Shown piece by piece: positions 8,890 to 20,200 of a stretch of 64,000 nucleotides of DNA. The notes below the pieces were generated by a model. It saw only the letters and a program-made list of their open reading frames with translations, had not been told where the DNA came from and searched no databases. Every line of letters starts with the position of its first letter. Position 1 is the first letter of the stretch. This DNA is from Planctomyces sp. SH-PL62. Its GTDB lineage: Bacteria; Planctomycetota; Planctomycetia; Isosphaerales; Isosphaeraceae. The stretch covers positions 620,001 to 684,000 of the forward strand of contig NZ_CP011273.1 in NCBI RefSeq assembly GCF_001610895.1, given 5' to 3'. The translations under genes were made by a program, and so were the position numbers.

Positions 8890-9999
8890 ATGTCCCGAGC
8901 CAATCGTCGCGGATTCACGTTGATCGAGTTATTGGTGGTCATCGCGATCATCGCGGTCCTGATCGCGCTGCTCTTGCCCGCCGTGCAATCGGCGCGGGAG
9001 GCCGCCCGCCGCGCGCAATGCACGAACAACCTCAAGCAGTTGAGCCTGGCGGCGCACAACTTCGAGTCCACCAACGGTTTCTTCCCGCCGGGCTTCGGCG
9101 CGACGCCGACGATCAACGTCCCGCTCCATCCCCGGCCCACGCCGCTGGTCACGATGCTCGGCTATCTGGAAGGGGCGAACCTCTTCAACGCGTACAACTT
9201 CTCCTATAACCTGAACGGCATCTACAACAAGATCAACGACGGCACGATGGGCGACCCCAATATCACGGCGGGCGCGCTCCTGATCTCGGCCTATATCTGC
9301 CCGTCCGACCCGACGAGCATCAGGCTCAAGGGGATGATCGGCTATAACAACTATTTCGGGTCGATCGGCGGCACCTCCTGCCCCGAGCTGGGGCCCCCGC
9401 CGGCCGGCTACGCGGCGAACAAGACCGAGGTCGACGCCAATCAGGCGGGCGTCTTCAACGTCCGACTCGACTACGGCGCGCCGCTCCAGGTCAACGGAGC
9501 CTATAGCCCGGATTACCAGCGGGTCTCCGGAAATTGCACGATCGCGTCGATCTCCGACGGAACGAGCAACACGTCGATGTTCTCGGAGACCCTCCGCGGG
9601 ACCTCGAACGCCAACGTCGCGAGCGAGCTGGACACGAGCAGCCTGCTGAACGTCTACAGCGTCGCCGCCGGGGACTTCACGACCAGCGTGCTCCCCTCCC
9701 CCGTTTCGTGCCTCGCGGGCGCCCGCCTTCGGTATCGCGGGCAGCAGTATTATCGCGGGATCGCCCCGATGGCCTTCTTCTCGCACACCCAGACCCCCAA
9801 CGCCAGGACCTACGACTGCGCCAACAGCTCCGACTTCATCTGCGCCCACATCGCCGCCCGCAGCAAGCATTCGGGGGGCGTCAACGCCTCGTTCGCCGAC
9901 GGCTCGGTCCGATTCATCAAGGATTCGATCAACCCCGCGACCTGGAGGGCTCTCGGCACCCGATCGGGGGGCGAGGTCGTCAGCTCCGACGCCTACTGA
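8890..9999 (+). CDS. DUF1559 pseudopilin-like protein
   Basis: The protein has 369 residues from MSRANRRGF, with a GGAGG 9 bases upstream. The N-terminus is a type IV prepilin/type II pseudopilin signal: the cleavage site is [10 protein letters not shown], followed by a 20-residue hydrophobic helix ([17 protein letters not shown]). [15 protein letters not shown] is the conserved start of the DUF1559 domain, and [19 protein letters not shown] near the C-terminus is the H-x9-DG signature. These proteins are massively expanded in planctomycetes and thought to be exported by a type II/IV-pilus-like machine; their role is unknown. It is one of four paralogues in this window. A small lipoprotein gene follows 94 bases downstream. 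Confidence 0.95.
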   Translation: MSRANRRGFTLIELLVVIAIIAVLIALLLPAVQSAREAARRAQCTNNLKQLSLAAHNFESTNGFFPPGFGATPTINVPLHPRPTPLVTMLGYLEGANLFNAYNFSYNLNGIYNKINDGTMGDPNITAGALLISAYICPSDPTSIRLKGMIGYNNYFGSIGGTSCPELGPPPAGYAANKTEVDANQAGVFNVRLDYGAPLQVNGAYSPDYQRVSGNCTIASISDGTSNTSMFSETLRGTSNANVASELDTSSLLNVYSVAAGDFTTSVLPSPVSCLAGARLRYRGQQYYRGIAPMAFFSHTQTPNARTYDCANSSDFICAHIAARSKHSGGVNASFADGSVRFIKDSINPATWRALGTRSGGEVVSSDAY

Positions 10000-10093
10000 G
10001 TCGACCCGAATGAGTCTGTATGACGCAGATCGCCCGAAGGCGGCCGGGGACTCGTCCCGGTCGCCGTCCGGCGGGCGTATTTCGAGGTGCCCG

Positions 10094-10521
10094 ATGAAGA
10101 CCTGGATCCGCTGCTTCGCCCCCTTGCTCGCCACCGCCCTCGTCGCCGGCTGCGACGCCACGCCGAGCGGCCCTCCCACCCCCGATCGCGGCGAGGAGCT
10201 TCGCCTGGAGCAGGTGGCCGAAACACTCCGCGACTACCAACTGGGCAAGGGGAAGCCCCCAAGTCGTTCAAGGAGCTTCGGGCCAACCCCGGGGCGTCGG
10301 GCGGGGCTGAACTGGTCGCCTCCGGCGACGTCGTGGTCATCTACGGCGCCCCCTTGCCGGACACGAAGGAGGAGGGAGGCGGCAGCCCCAACGAGGAAAT
10401 CCTGGCCTATGGCAAGGACGTCCCGACCAAGGGGGGCGCCGTCCTGCTCCTCAACCGCACCGTCCGCCGAATGACCGCCGACGAGTTCAAGGCCGCCCCC
10501 CAGGCCAAGCCCGCCCCCTGA
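10094..10521 (+). CDS. Small lipoprotein, frameshifted as assembled
   Basis: The first frame reads MKTWIRCFAPLLATALVAGC, with LVAGC as lipobox, followed by LRLEQVAETLRDYQLGKGKPP. After a run of five C (10256-10260) the sense continues in the next frame as KSFKELRANPGASGG and ends with EFKAAPQAKPAP at 10521. Restoring one C gives a continuous protein of 142 residues. The start has a GAGG 7 bases upstream. It directly follows a DUF1559 gene, the same order as at 14293/15290, so it is probably a DUF1559-associated lipoprotein. Function unknown. Whether the lost base is real or an assembly error cannot be told here. Confidence 0.7.
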
Positions 10522-10550
10522 ACCGCCGCCCCGCCCCTGGAGCCCGCCCG

Positions 10551-11348
10551 ATGAATCGTCGCACCTGGACGCTCGCCCTCGCCGCTTCCCTGTCCGCCAC
10601 CCTCGCCGCGCCGAGCTTCGCCGACGAGCCGACGCGGCTGCGGATCCTCAGCTACAACATCCACCACGGCGAGGGGATGGACGGCAAGCTCGACCTGGAG
10701 CGGATCGCCGGGGTCATCAAGTCGGTCGACCCCCACGTCGTCGCCCTCCAGGAAGTCGATCGCGGCGTCGCGCGGACGCAGGGGGTCGACGAGCCGGGCG
10801 AGTTGGCGAGGCTCACCGGGATGACGCCGATCTTCGAGCGCAACATCGTCTTCCAGGGGGGCGATTACGGCAACGCCGTGCTGACCCGCCTGCCGGTCAC
10901 GGCCTGGCGGAACGTCCACGTCCCGTCGCACTACGTCGGCGAACAGCGCGGGGCGCTCGTGATCGAGCTGACGGCGCCCGACGCCGAGAAGACGCAGATC
11001 CGGTTCATGGCGACCCACATCGACTATCGCGGCGACGACGCCGAGCGGATGGACTCGGTCAATAAGCTGGAGGAGGTCGCCCGCGAACACCCCGAGCGTC
11101 CCACCCTGCTCGTCGGCGACCTCAACTCCCTCCCCGACAGCCGGGTGATGAAGGCCTTCGGCGAGAACTGGACCCGCACCGATTCCTCCCCCCTCCCCAC
11201 CTTCCCCGCTGACAAGCCCGACCGCCAGATCGACTACGTCCTCGTCCGCCCCGCCCCGCGCTGGAAGGTCGTCGAATCCCGGGTCCTCGACGAACCCGTC
11301 GCCTCCGACCACCGCCCGCTGCTGGTGGTGCTGGAACTCGTGGATTGA
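10551..11348 (+). CDS. Exported endonuclease/exonuclease/phosphatase (EEP)-fold hydrolase
   Basis: This 265-residue protein has a signal peptide (MNRRTWTLALAASLSATLAA, cleaved near SFADE). The EEP fold is clear: RILSYNIHHGEGM with the conserved Asn, ALQEVDRG with the metal-binding Glu, MATHIDYRG, LLVGDLNSLPDS and the C-terminal SDHRPLLV with catalytic Asp-His. The family hydrolyses phosphodiesters or phosphomonoesters (nucleic acids, inositol phosphates, sphingomyelin). Export points to scavenging or lipid turnover in the envelope. A GGAG lies 8 bases before the ATG, and the gene starts 29 bases after the lipoprotein, so the two may be co-transcribed. Substrate unknown. Confidence 0.88.
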   Translation: MNRRTWTLALAASLSATLAAPSFADEPTRLRILSYNIHHGEGMDGKLDLERIAGVIKSVDPHVVALQEVDRGVARTQGVDEPGELARLTGMTPIFERNIVFQGGDYGNAVLTRLPVTAWRNVHVPSHYVGEQRGALVIELTAPDAEKTQIRFMATHIDYRGDDAERMDSVNKLEEVAREHPERPTLLVGDLNSLPDSRVMKAFGENWTRTDSSPLPTFPADKPDRQIDYVLVRPAPRWKVVESRVLDEPVASDHRPLLVVLELVD

Positions 11349-11536
11349 GCACGCGGGGGAACGCCCCTGACGGATGAGTGCGAACGGCCCGACCACCGCT
11401 CGCCCCGTTGGATCGAGGATGCTAAGATCCTCCCCGAGTCAGGCCGCGCCGCCGAGGTCGTTGGTCAGGCCGAGCCTGGGATGGAATGCACAACGAACGA
11501 CGGCTTCCTGGACCGAATCCAGCATCGGAGTCCGCC

Positions 11537-12127
11537 TTGGCCCAGAATGAACCAGAAACCTCCTCCTGGTCCCGCGTGGACGAGGGGAGGCACGACCGGA
11601 CGATCGAGGAGAACTGGCTGTTCGCGCTGCGGAAGGAGCGATTCCGGTCGCGGAGTTCCGGGCTGACGCACGATTTCTTCGTCATCCACCTGGCGGACGC
11701 GGTGCACGTGGTCGCGATCACGCCGGAGGACGAGGTGCTGTTCGTCCGGCAGTTCCGGGCCGGGTCGGGGAGGGACAGCTTGGAGATCCCCGGCGGGCTC
11801 GTGGACTCCGGCGAGGACCCGCTCGTCGCCGGCCCTCGCGAACTGCTGGAGGAGACCGGCTATGCGGGCGATCCCCCGGAGTTCATCGGCGCGCTCTGGT
11901 CGAATCCTTCGCTGGTGACCTCGCGGACCTTCACGCTCGTCATCCGCAACGCCCGCCGCGTGGCCGAGCCGAAGCTCGACCACACCGAGGAATTGACCCT
12001 TGAACGGGTCCCGGCCGGGGACGTCCTCGGGCTGATCCAGGCGGGCCGGATCGATCACGCTCTGGTCGTCGCGGGGCTGCTCTGGTGGCGGGCGTCCGAG
12101 TCGAAGTCGAGCCCTGCGCGGGCCTGA
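11537..12127 (+). CDS. Nudix hydrolase (ADP-ribose pyrophosphatase-like)
   Basis: The Nudix box is complete: GLVDSGED, then REL and LEETGY with the magnesium-binding glutamates. EVLFVRQFRAG and IPGGLVD ahead of it are typical of the ADP-ribose/ADP-sugar pyrophosphatase branch. I start it at TTG 11537 (MAQNEPETSSW) because a GGAG lies 6 bases upstream; an ATG at 11486 would add 17 residues but has poor ribosome-binding spacing. The product is about 196 residues, close to the family norm. It converges on the HtrA gene 7 bases away. Cleavage of nucleoside diphosphate-X compounds is family knowledge; the exact substrate is not visible. Confidence 0.87.
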   Translation: MAQNEPETSSWSRVDEGRHDRTIEENWLFALRKERFRSRSSGLTHDFFVIHLADAVHVVAITPEDEVLFVRQFRAGSGRDSLEIPGGLVDSGEDPLVAGPRELLEETGYAGDPPEFIGALWSNPSLVTSRTFTLVIRNARRVAEPKLDHTEELTLERVPAGDVLGLIQAGRIDHALVVAGLLWWRASESKSSPARA

Positions 12128-12134
12128 GCGGCGG

Positions 12135-13383
<1,249 letters not shown>

Positions 13384-13650
13384 CGCTCCTCCCCCCTCGC
13401 CATGACCGGCTCGAACCTCGACACTCCGAAAGACCATTGTAAACGCCTCGCCGTCGTTGGAAAGGCCCGCCGGGCGCGGGCGCTCCGCCCCCGGCGGGCA
13501 TCGCGCGACGCTCGCCGATTCCCGCTCGCCACCCTTGCGGCCCGCGCGCTCGGGCGGTAAAGTCCTTCTCATTCACAAGTCTCGACTCCAGCGTGGCGAC
13601 GCGATCCGACTTCCGGTCGCTCGCCGCCGACGCGTGATCCCGGGGCGGCC

Positions 13651-14061
13651 ATGGCGGCACTTTCCCCCATCCCGACGCGGACGACCGCGAGCGCCCTGCT
13701 GGCGCTGCTGGCGTTCGGGGCGGCGTCGCCCGCGACGGCCTGGGCCGGGTGCCGCCACCCTGCCTCGGCCGACGTCCGTCCCGAGGCGGCCCGCCTCGAC
13801 CTGCTCGCGGCCGTCGGCGCGCTGGCGGCCGACCAGCCGACGCCCCCGCTCCCCGCCTCCCCCTGCGCCGGGCTGAGGTGTTCGAGCGATCCCACGCCGG
13901 CCGCCCCCACGACGCTCGCCGCCGCCTCGCGGATCGATCGCTGGGGCTGCCTGGCCGCCCCTCCCCCGCCCCCGGACCCCGGGGCCGCCCTCCTCTCCCA
14001 CGCGTCCGCCGCACTGCGCCCCGTGCACGGCGGGCCGACCCCCTTCCACCCCCCGCGCTGA
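13651..14061 (+). CDS. Small exported Pro/Ala-rich protein of unknown function
   Basis: I do not recognise a named family. The 136-residue frame has a convincing signal peptide (TTASALLALLAFGAASPATA, cleaved near AWAG) and a Cys pair in SPCAGLRCSS, followed by a Pro-rich tail ending RPVHGGPTPFHPPR. Small planctomycete exported proteins with a similar C-x-G-x-x-C core exist, so I favour this strand over the long overlapping frame on the other strand. There is no clear ribosome-binding site. It could still be a chance frame in GC-rich DNA. Confidence 0.5.
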   Translation: MAALSPIPTRTTASALLALLAFGAASPATAWAGCRHPASADVRPEAARLDLLAAVGALAADQPTPPLPASPCAGLRCSSDPTPAAPTTLAAASRIDRWGCLAAPPPPPDPGAALLSHASAALRPVHGGPTPFHPPR

Positions 14062-14292
14062 CGCCCCGTCTGGACATCCGACCAGATCCCCCGATCGTCG
14101 CGCTCCCGACCGCCCCGGGCTCGTTCGCGTTTGCAGCCCGGTCGCCGCGCGGTCGCGCCGATTCATCGGCCTACGCCCATCCCCCGATGCGCCGGACCCG
14201 TCCCGCGTCGGCGACGTGATGCCGTGCGCCCGCGTCGCGCCCGTTCCCGGTCCATATCCGTTCCCCTCCCCCGTTTTCGGAGGTTTTCATCC

Positions 14293-15276
14293 ATGAGACG
14301 TCGCGGCTTCACCCTGATCGAGTTGCTGGTCGTCATCGCGATCATCGCGGTGCTCATCGCCCTCCTGCTGCCCGCCGTGCAGGCCGCCCGGGGGGCGGCG
14401 CGGCGCATGCAGTGCGTCAACAATCTCAAGCAGTTCGGGATCGCGCTGCACAACTATCACGACGTCCAGGGCTGCTTCCCGCACAGCCGCGGGCTGAGCA
14501 CCCCGGCCCCGAACTTCCCCGCCACGGCGACGTTCTCCGGGTTCGCCCGCCTGCTGGCCTACATGGAGCAGACCCAGGTCTTCAACACGATCAATTTCGA
14601 TCTGCTGCCGAACGCGCCGGACAACACGACGACCCAGGCCACGGCCGTGGCCGTCTTCTCCTGCCCGAGCGACCCGCAGGTTCAGATCCCGGCCGGAGAG
14701 GCCCCCGTCAACTATCGCTTCAGCGAGGGGAGCGGCATCCTCTTCACCTATGGCCCGAGCGACGCGGGCAGCGGCGCGAACGCGACCATGCCCCCGCCGG
14801 ACGGCGTCTTCTTCAGCGTCAGCAGGACCACGCTCGCGGAGATTCGCGACGGCTCCAGCAACACCTCGGCGATGAGCGAGCGGCTCAAGGGGGACTTCAG
14901 CAACGCCATCTCCACCCCGGCCACCGACCTGTTCCTGCCGAGGACCTTCCCCGCGACCCCGGATGCGGCCGTCGCCGACTGCCTGGCCACGGACGTGCGG
15001 ACCCTCGGCACGCAAGGGGTCTCGACCCAGGGATCGCCCTGGCTGGCGGGGAGCACCTCGTGCGTCGTCGGGCACGGCGACACGCCGAACGGTCGATCGT
15101 GCATGTTCCCCCCCGGCCGGATCCTGAATGTGGCCTCCAGCACCCACGCGGGGGGCGTCAACGTCCTGCTCTGCGACGGCTCGGTCCGTTTCATCAAGAA
15201 CGCGATCTCCCGCGACGTCTGGCGAGCCCTGGGCACCCGCGCGGGGGGCGAGATCATCAGCTCCGACGCCTACTGA
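14293..15276 (+). CDS. DUF1559 pseudopilin-like protein
   Basis: The protein has 327 residues from [14 protein letters not shown], with a GGAGG 10 bases upstream. The prepilin cleavage site follows RRRG. The hydrophobic helix, the [19 protein letters not shown] start of DUF1559 and the C-terminal [18 protein letters not shown] (H-x9-DG) are all present. It ends in [10 protein letters not shown], the same ending as the paralogue at 8890. The next gene is a small lipoprotein 13 bases downstream, almost certainly in the same transcript. Confidence 0.95.
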   Translation: MRRRGFTLIELLVVIAIIAVLIALLLPAVQAARGAARRMQCVNNLKQFGIALHNYHDVQGCFPHSRGLSTPAPNFPATATFSGFARLLAYMEQTQVFNTINFDLLPNAPDNTTTQATAVAVFSCPSDPQVQIPAGEAPVNYRFSEGSGILFTYGPSDAGSGANATMPPPDGVFFSVSRTTLAEIRDGSSNTSAMSERLKGDFSNAISTPATDLFLPRTFPATPDAAVADCLATDVRTLGTQGVSTQGSPWLAGSTSCVVGHGDTPNGRSCMFPPGRILNVASSTHAGGVNVLLCDGSVRFIKNAISRDVWRALGTRAGGEIISSDAY

Positions 15277-15289
15277 TGCGGAGACGACG

Positions 15290-15709
15290 ATGCATCATCC
15301 CCGAGGAATCCGCCTCGCCGCCGCCCTGCTCGTCCTGGCCGCCTGGCCCACCGCCGGCTGCGGCCCCGCCGGCGCCGAGGACCCGGCCGACGCCCGGCGG
15401 CTCCTGCAATCGGCGCTCGACGCCTGGAAAGCCGGCCGCACGATCGACCAGGCCGCCGCGGAGTCGGGCGTCGTCCTCTCCGAGCCCCGCTGGGAGTCGG
15501 GCTTCCGGCTCGTCGGCCACGAGATCCGGCCCGACGCGCACGCGGCCGGTTTCGACCTGGCCTGCACCGCCGAGCTGTCGCTCGAGGCCCCGAAAGGCAA
15601 GCGCACCCGCGAGGTCGCGACCTACACGATCAGCACGCACCCCGCGAGGACCGTCATCCGCTCCCCCCTCGACATGCCGGCCGCCGGCGCGTCGAGGCGC
15701 CCACGTTGA
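15290..15709 (+). CDS. Small lipoprotein paired with DUF1559 gene
   Basis: This is a 139-residue protein with a signal sequence ending in a lipobox-like WPTAGC. The mature part (DPADARRLLQSALDAWKAG, then IDQAAAESGVVLSEPRWESG) is unknown. VGHEIRPDAHAAGFDLACTA followed by LSLEAPKGK and VATYTISTHPARTVIR looks like a small beta-rich domain. A GGAG lies 6 bases before the ATG. The 13-base gap to the DUF1559 gene implies co-translation. Similar small lipoproteins follow or neighbour the other DUF1559 genes here. Function unknown. Confidence 0.75.
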   Translation: MHHPRGIRLAAALLVLAAWPTAGCGPAGAEDPADARRLLQSALDAWKAGRTIDQAAAESGVVLSEPRWESGFRLVGHEIRPDAHAAGFDLACTAELSLEAPKGKRTREVATYTISTHPARTVIRSPLDMPAAGASRRPR

Positions 15710-15760
15710 GCCCGACCCCGGACCCATCTCATTTCCGTTCGACCGAGAGGAACCTCGACC

Positions 15761-17125
15761 ATGACGTTCGACCGAAAAGCCTTCGGGACCTGCCTGGCCG
15801 GCCTGACCCTGACCGTGGGATCGGCCCACGGCGGCGACTCGCCGGCCCGGCCGCTGGACGACGCGGCCTGCTGGAAGGCCATGCCCGCGACCGTCTCGGG
15901 CGGCGGTGGCCCGCTGCCGAGCTGGGCGAAGGGGGTGGCCTCGCGGCTGCCCCGCACCGCCGCCGCGATGCTGGAGCTGGATCTCGCCCAGCGCACCCGA
16001 AGCCCGCTCGACCCGAAGCTCCGCGCCGCGATGCGCTGGGTCGTCGCCCATAACAACCACTGCGCTTACTCGGAAGCCTACGCCCTGGCCGACGCCCGCC
16101 GCGCCGGGATGGACGAGGCGACGATCAAGGCCGTGACCGGCGACCCGGAAGGATGGCCGTCGGACTATCGCGACGCCCTGGAGTTCGCCCGGCTGCACAC
16201 CGTCGACGCGCCGACGATCCCCGACGAGCTGTTCGCCCGGCTCGTCGAGGCGTACGGCCGCAAGGGGGCGGCGGCGGCCGTGTTGCTGGGCGCCTACGGC
16301 AACTTCCAGGACCGCATCGTCCTGGGCCTGGACCTGGCGATGGAGCCGGACGGCCCGCTGCCGCCGATCGAGGTCGTCTTCGCCCCCGGCGCGTTCCAGT
16401 CGCAGCCGGTCCTCCCCCCGCAGGCCGACCTCAAGCCCCTGAAAGACGGCGGGGAGACGGTCGTCGACCGTGACGCGGAATGGTCGCGGCTCTCGTACGA
16501 CGACCTCCAGTCGCGCCTGGAAGGCCAGCGAGCGCGGACGCCTCGCCTCCCCGTCCCCGCCTGGGACGAGGTGAAGAAGGGGCTGCCGCCGGAGTTCGCC
16601 GCGCGACCGACCCGGATCGTCTGGAACCTCGTCTGCTCCGGCTACGTCCCCGAGCTGGCCGTCCCCTGGAGCCGGGCGACGCGGACGATGTGGGCCGAGG
16701 CGAGTCCCGATCGCGTCTTCGAGGAGAGCCTCTTCTGGGTCCAGACCCGCGCCATCCGCTGCAACTACTGCATGGGGCATTGCGAGATGCTGCTGGAGGT
16801 CGCCGGACTGGACAAGGGTGCGATCGCCGAGCGCACGCGACGGCTCGCCGGCGACGACTGGTCGGCCTTCCCGCCCGAGGAGCAGCGGGCCTACGCCTAC
16901 GCCCGCAAACTGACGAAGGCTCCCTGGACCGTGACGCCCGACGACTACCGCCGCCTGGAATCCGACCTCGGCCCCGACTCGGCCATGGCGACCTTCTGGT
17001 GGCTCTGCCGCGGCCTCTACATGACCCGCGTCTCCGACGGGTTCCAGCTCCCCCTGGAGCGCGACAACGTGTTCATGGATTTCTACGGACCCCGGGGAGC
17101 CGACGGGAAGCCCGCGAGGAAATGA
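15761..17125 (+). CDS. Exported carboxymuconolactone decarboxylase (AhpD-like) protein with two domains
   Basis: The protein has 454 residues with an N-terminal export signal ending near GSAHGG. It contains two AhpD/CMD-like helical domains. The first (about residues 70-200) has NNHCAYSEAYALADARRAG, where only one Cys of the redox pair remains. The second (about 300-440) has RCNYCMGHCEM with an intact CxxC. CMD-family proteins act as peroxidase partners or lactone decarboxylases; the duplicated form with one degenerate site suggests an internal pseudo-dimer. It lies just ahead of the PVC cytochrome gene on the same strand, so both may serve periplasmic redox chemistry. Substrate unknown. Confidence 0.82.
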   Translation: MTFDRKAFGTCLAGLTLTVGSAHGGDSPARPLDDAACWKAMPATVSGGGGPLPSWAKGVASRLPRTAAAMLELDLAQRTRSPLDPKLRAAMRWVVAHNNHCAYSEAYALADARRAGMDEATIKAVTGDPEGWPSDYRDALEFARLHTVDAPTIPDELFARLVEAYGRKGAAAAVLLGAYGNFQDRIVLGLDLAMEPDGPLPPIEVVFAPGAFQSQPVLPPQADLKPLKDGGETVVDRDAEWSRLSYDDLQSRLEGQRARTPRLPVPAWDEVKKGLPPEFAARPTRIVWNLVCSGYVPELAVPWSRATRTMWAEASPDRVFEESLFWVQTRAIRCNYCMGHCEMLLEVAGLDKGAIAERTRRLAGDDWSAFPPEEQRAYAYARKLTKAPWTVTPDDYRRLESDLGPDSAMATFWWLCRGLYMTRVSDGFQLPLERDNVFMDFYGPRGADGKPARK

Positions 17126-17255
17126 CCGAGTCGTCGGCCCTCGGGATCTCGCCGAGGGCCGACGGCGCCTGGACCGTCGCCGGCCGCTCGGCCAGAATGG
17201 GGAGCGTCGCATCTCGACGGACGCGCCCCTCTCCCTCGATCTCGCGGAGCCGCCG

Positions 17256-20200
17256 ATGGAACCCCTCGCAACATCGCCTCGCCGTCGGGCCGCCCTGGCG
17301 CTCGTCGGGGCCTGCCTGGCCCTCGCGCCGGCCGCCTTGCACGCCCAGACGGGACCGGAGGAGTCGGCGCGCAAACTCAAGCCGGCCGATGGGCTGGAGG
17401 CGACCCTCTGGGCCGCCGAGCCGCTCCTGTTCAACCCGACCAGCCTGGACGTCGATTCGAGGGGCCGCGTCTGGGTCGCGGAAGGGCTCAACTACCGGCT
17501 GACCCGCGGGGGCAACAAGAAGTTCGCCCGCGTCGAGGAGTCGGACAAGATCAAGATCCTGGAGGACGCCGACGGCGACGGCAAGGCCGACAAGGTCACG
17601 GTCTTCGCCGATCGGATCTTCCCCGTCCCCATGGGCCTGGCCGTCGAGGAACGCTACGACGAACAGGGGAAGTATCTGGGCTGCCGGGTCTACGTCGGCA
17701 ACAGCCCCAACCTGCTCGTGCTGGAAGACACCGACGGCGACGACAAGGCGGACAAGCGCTACCCCCTGCTCACCGGCTTCGGCGGGCTCGACTCCGACCA
17801 CGGCATCCACGGGGTGACGCTCGGCCTCGACGGCAAGCTCTACTTCACCCACGGCGACGGCTGCTGCTCGGTCCAGGAGGACCGCTCGGAGCGCTACCAG
17901 AACTTCGACGTGGTGGATAAGTCGGGCCGGCACGTCGTCGCCGACAAGTATGCCAACACCCTCCGGGTCAACCGCGACGGCACCGAGTTCGAGGTCGTCT
18001 GCGACGGCCAGCGCAACAACTACGAGACCTGCCGCGACGCCTTCGGCAACGGCTTCACCAGCGACAACGACGACGACGGCAACCGCGGCTGCCGCGTGAT
18101 CCACACGATGGACGGCGGGCGGTTCGGCTACAAGACCCCCGGCAGCCCCCGCCACTGGGGCGAGGACGTCCCGGGCAACGTCCCCAAGCTCGTCGGCACC
18201 GGCAACGGCAGCCCCTGCGGGATCGCCGTCTATGAAGGGCGACTCCTCCCCGGCTACTTCGGCGGCCTGCTGGAAGCCGAGGCCGGCACCCGCCAGATCA
18301 ACTTCTTCCCGCTCACCCGCCGCGGCGCGAGCTTCGGGACCGAGTACCGGGTGATGCTCTCCAGCGACGACCCCTGGTTCCGTCCCGTCGACATGACCGC
18401 CGCCCCCGACGGTTCGGTGTTCGTCGCCGACTGGTACGACGCGGGCGTCGGCGGTCACGCCTTCGCCGATCAGGACACCGGCCGCATCTATCGGGTCGCG
18501 CCCGTCGGGGTCGGCCCGAAGGCGATCAAGCCCGACTTCGCCTCGATCGCCGGGCTGATCGAGGGGCTGAAATCCCCCTGCGTCGCCACCCAGGACGCCG
18601 CGCGGCGATCCCTGATCGCCCGGGGGGACGCCGCGGCCGACGCCGTCTCGACCCTGATCCGCGAGGGGACGCCGGAAGAGTCCGCTCGGGCGATCTGGAC
18701 CGCCTCCGCGATCCCCCGGCTCGCCGGGATCGCCGCCGAGATCCTCAAGCGTCCCGGCGACTTCCACGGCGGCGACCCGCGATTCCGCGAGCTGGCTGTC
18801 CGCATGCTCGGCCGCGACTGTCGCGAGAACGGGATCGTCGAATACCAGAATCCCGAGGCTCGCAAGCCCGCGCCGGCCCTGGCCCACCTCGACCTCCTGC
18901 TCCCGCTGGCCGACGATCCCGATGCGGGCGTCCGCCGCGAGCTGCTGCTGGCCCTTCGCAAGGCCCCGACTCCGCAGGTGGGCGACGCGCTCCGCAAGCT
19001 GGTCACCGCCTGGGACGGCCGCGACCGCTGGTATCTCGAAGCCCTGGGGCTGGCGCTCGACGGCCGCGAGGCCGAGTTCGTGACCGGCCTGATGGACCCC
19101 TCGCTGTTCGGCGGATCGGACGACTTCGAGAAGCTCGCGGGCGACGACCGGGTCGCGCTCCCCCCCTATTTCCCGGTCGATCGCAACGAGGCGTTCATCC
19201 CCGCCGGCGCGGCCGAACCCGAAGCGAACGCCCTGAGCAAGCTCCTGGGCTTCCTGTGGCGGCTGCAACGCCCCGAAGCCCTCCCCCTGCTGGAGCAGAT
19301 CCTCCCGAAGCTGAAGGGGCCGGGCCTTCAGCAGGCCGGCGACGACGTCCTCCAGCGGATCCGCTCACCCTTCGCGGCCGACGTCGCGGCGCTGATGGCC
19401 GAACAGTCCGACGATCCGGTCCGCCGCCGCATCCTGCTCGAGCTGCTCGCGAGCCGGCTCGCCGGCCCGTGGCGCGAGGCCAAGGACCGGCCGCCGGTCC
19501 TCCGGGTGATCGAGGCCGCGCTGGGCCGTCCCGAATGGCGGCGCCAGGGGATCGCGATGGCCGCCGCGACCGGCGACGGCCGGTATCGCGGGACGCTGGA
19601 ACGGATCGCCCTCGATCCGAAGCAGCCCGAAGAGACGGCGGCCGCCGCCGTGGAGGCCGTCGGCGCGATCGACGTCACCCCCAACCGCGTGCTCGAAGAC
19701 CTCATCGCCGCCCATCACGGCGCCCCGGCGTCCGACGCCCGCGCCGAGGCCGCCGTCCGCACCCTGCCGAAGCTCTACGACGCCCGCAGCCGGCTCCTGG
19801 GAATCCTGACCGACCGGGCCTACCCGGTCTCCCTCCGCCGCGAGGCGGTGCGGACGCTGGCCCGGCTCCCCGAGGGGGGCCTGAGGCTCGTCGACCTGGC
19901 CCGCGACGGCAAGCTCCTGGACGACCTGAAGACCGAGGCGACGACGGCGATCCACGGCCTGGGCGACCCCCGCGTCCGCGAGGCCGCCGCGGCCGTCCTC
20001 CCCCCGCCGTCGACCGCCGGCGGCCGTCCCTTGCCGCCGATCGCCGAGCTGCTCCGCCGCGAGGGCGACCCGGCGCGCGGCGAGCAGGTCTTTTTCCGCC
20101 AGGGCTCCGAATCGTGCGGCTCGTGCCATCGGGTCCAGGGCCGCGGCCATTGGGTCGGCCCGGACCTCTCGACCGTCGGCGTCAAGTACGGCCGGGGCGA

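Noticed and set aside
13573-14166. Minus-strand frame across the small exported protein at 13651
   Set aside because: It lacks a signal peptide and consists of Arg/Gly-rich low-complexity sequence; the plus-strand frame has a believable signal peptide and Cys pair.
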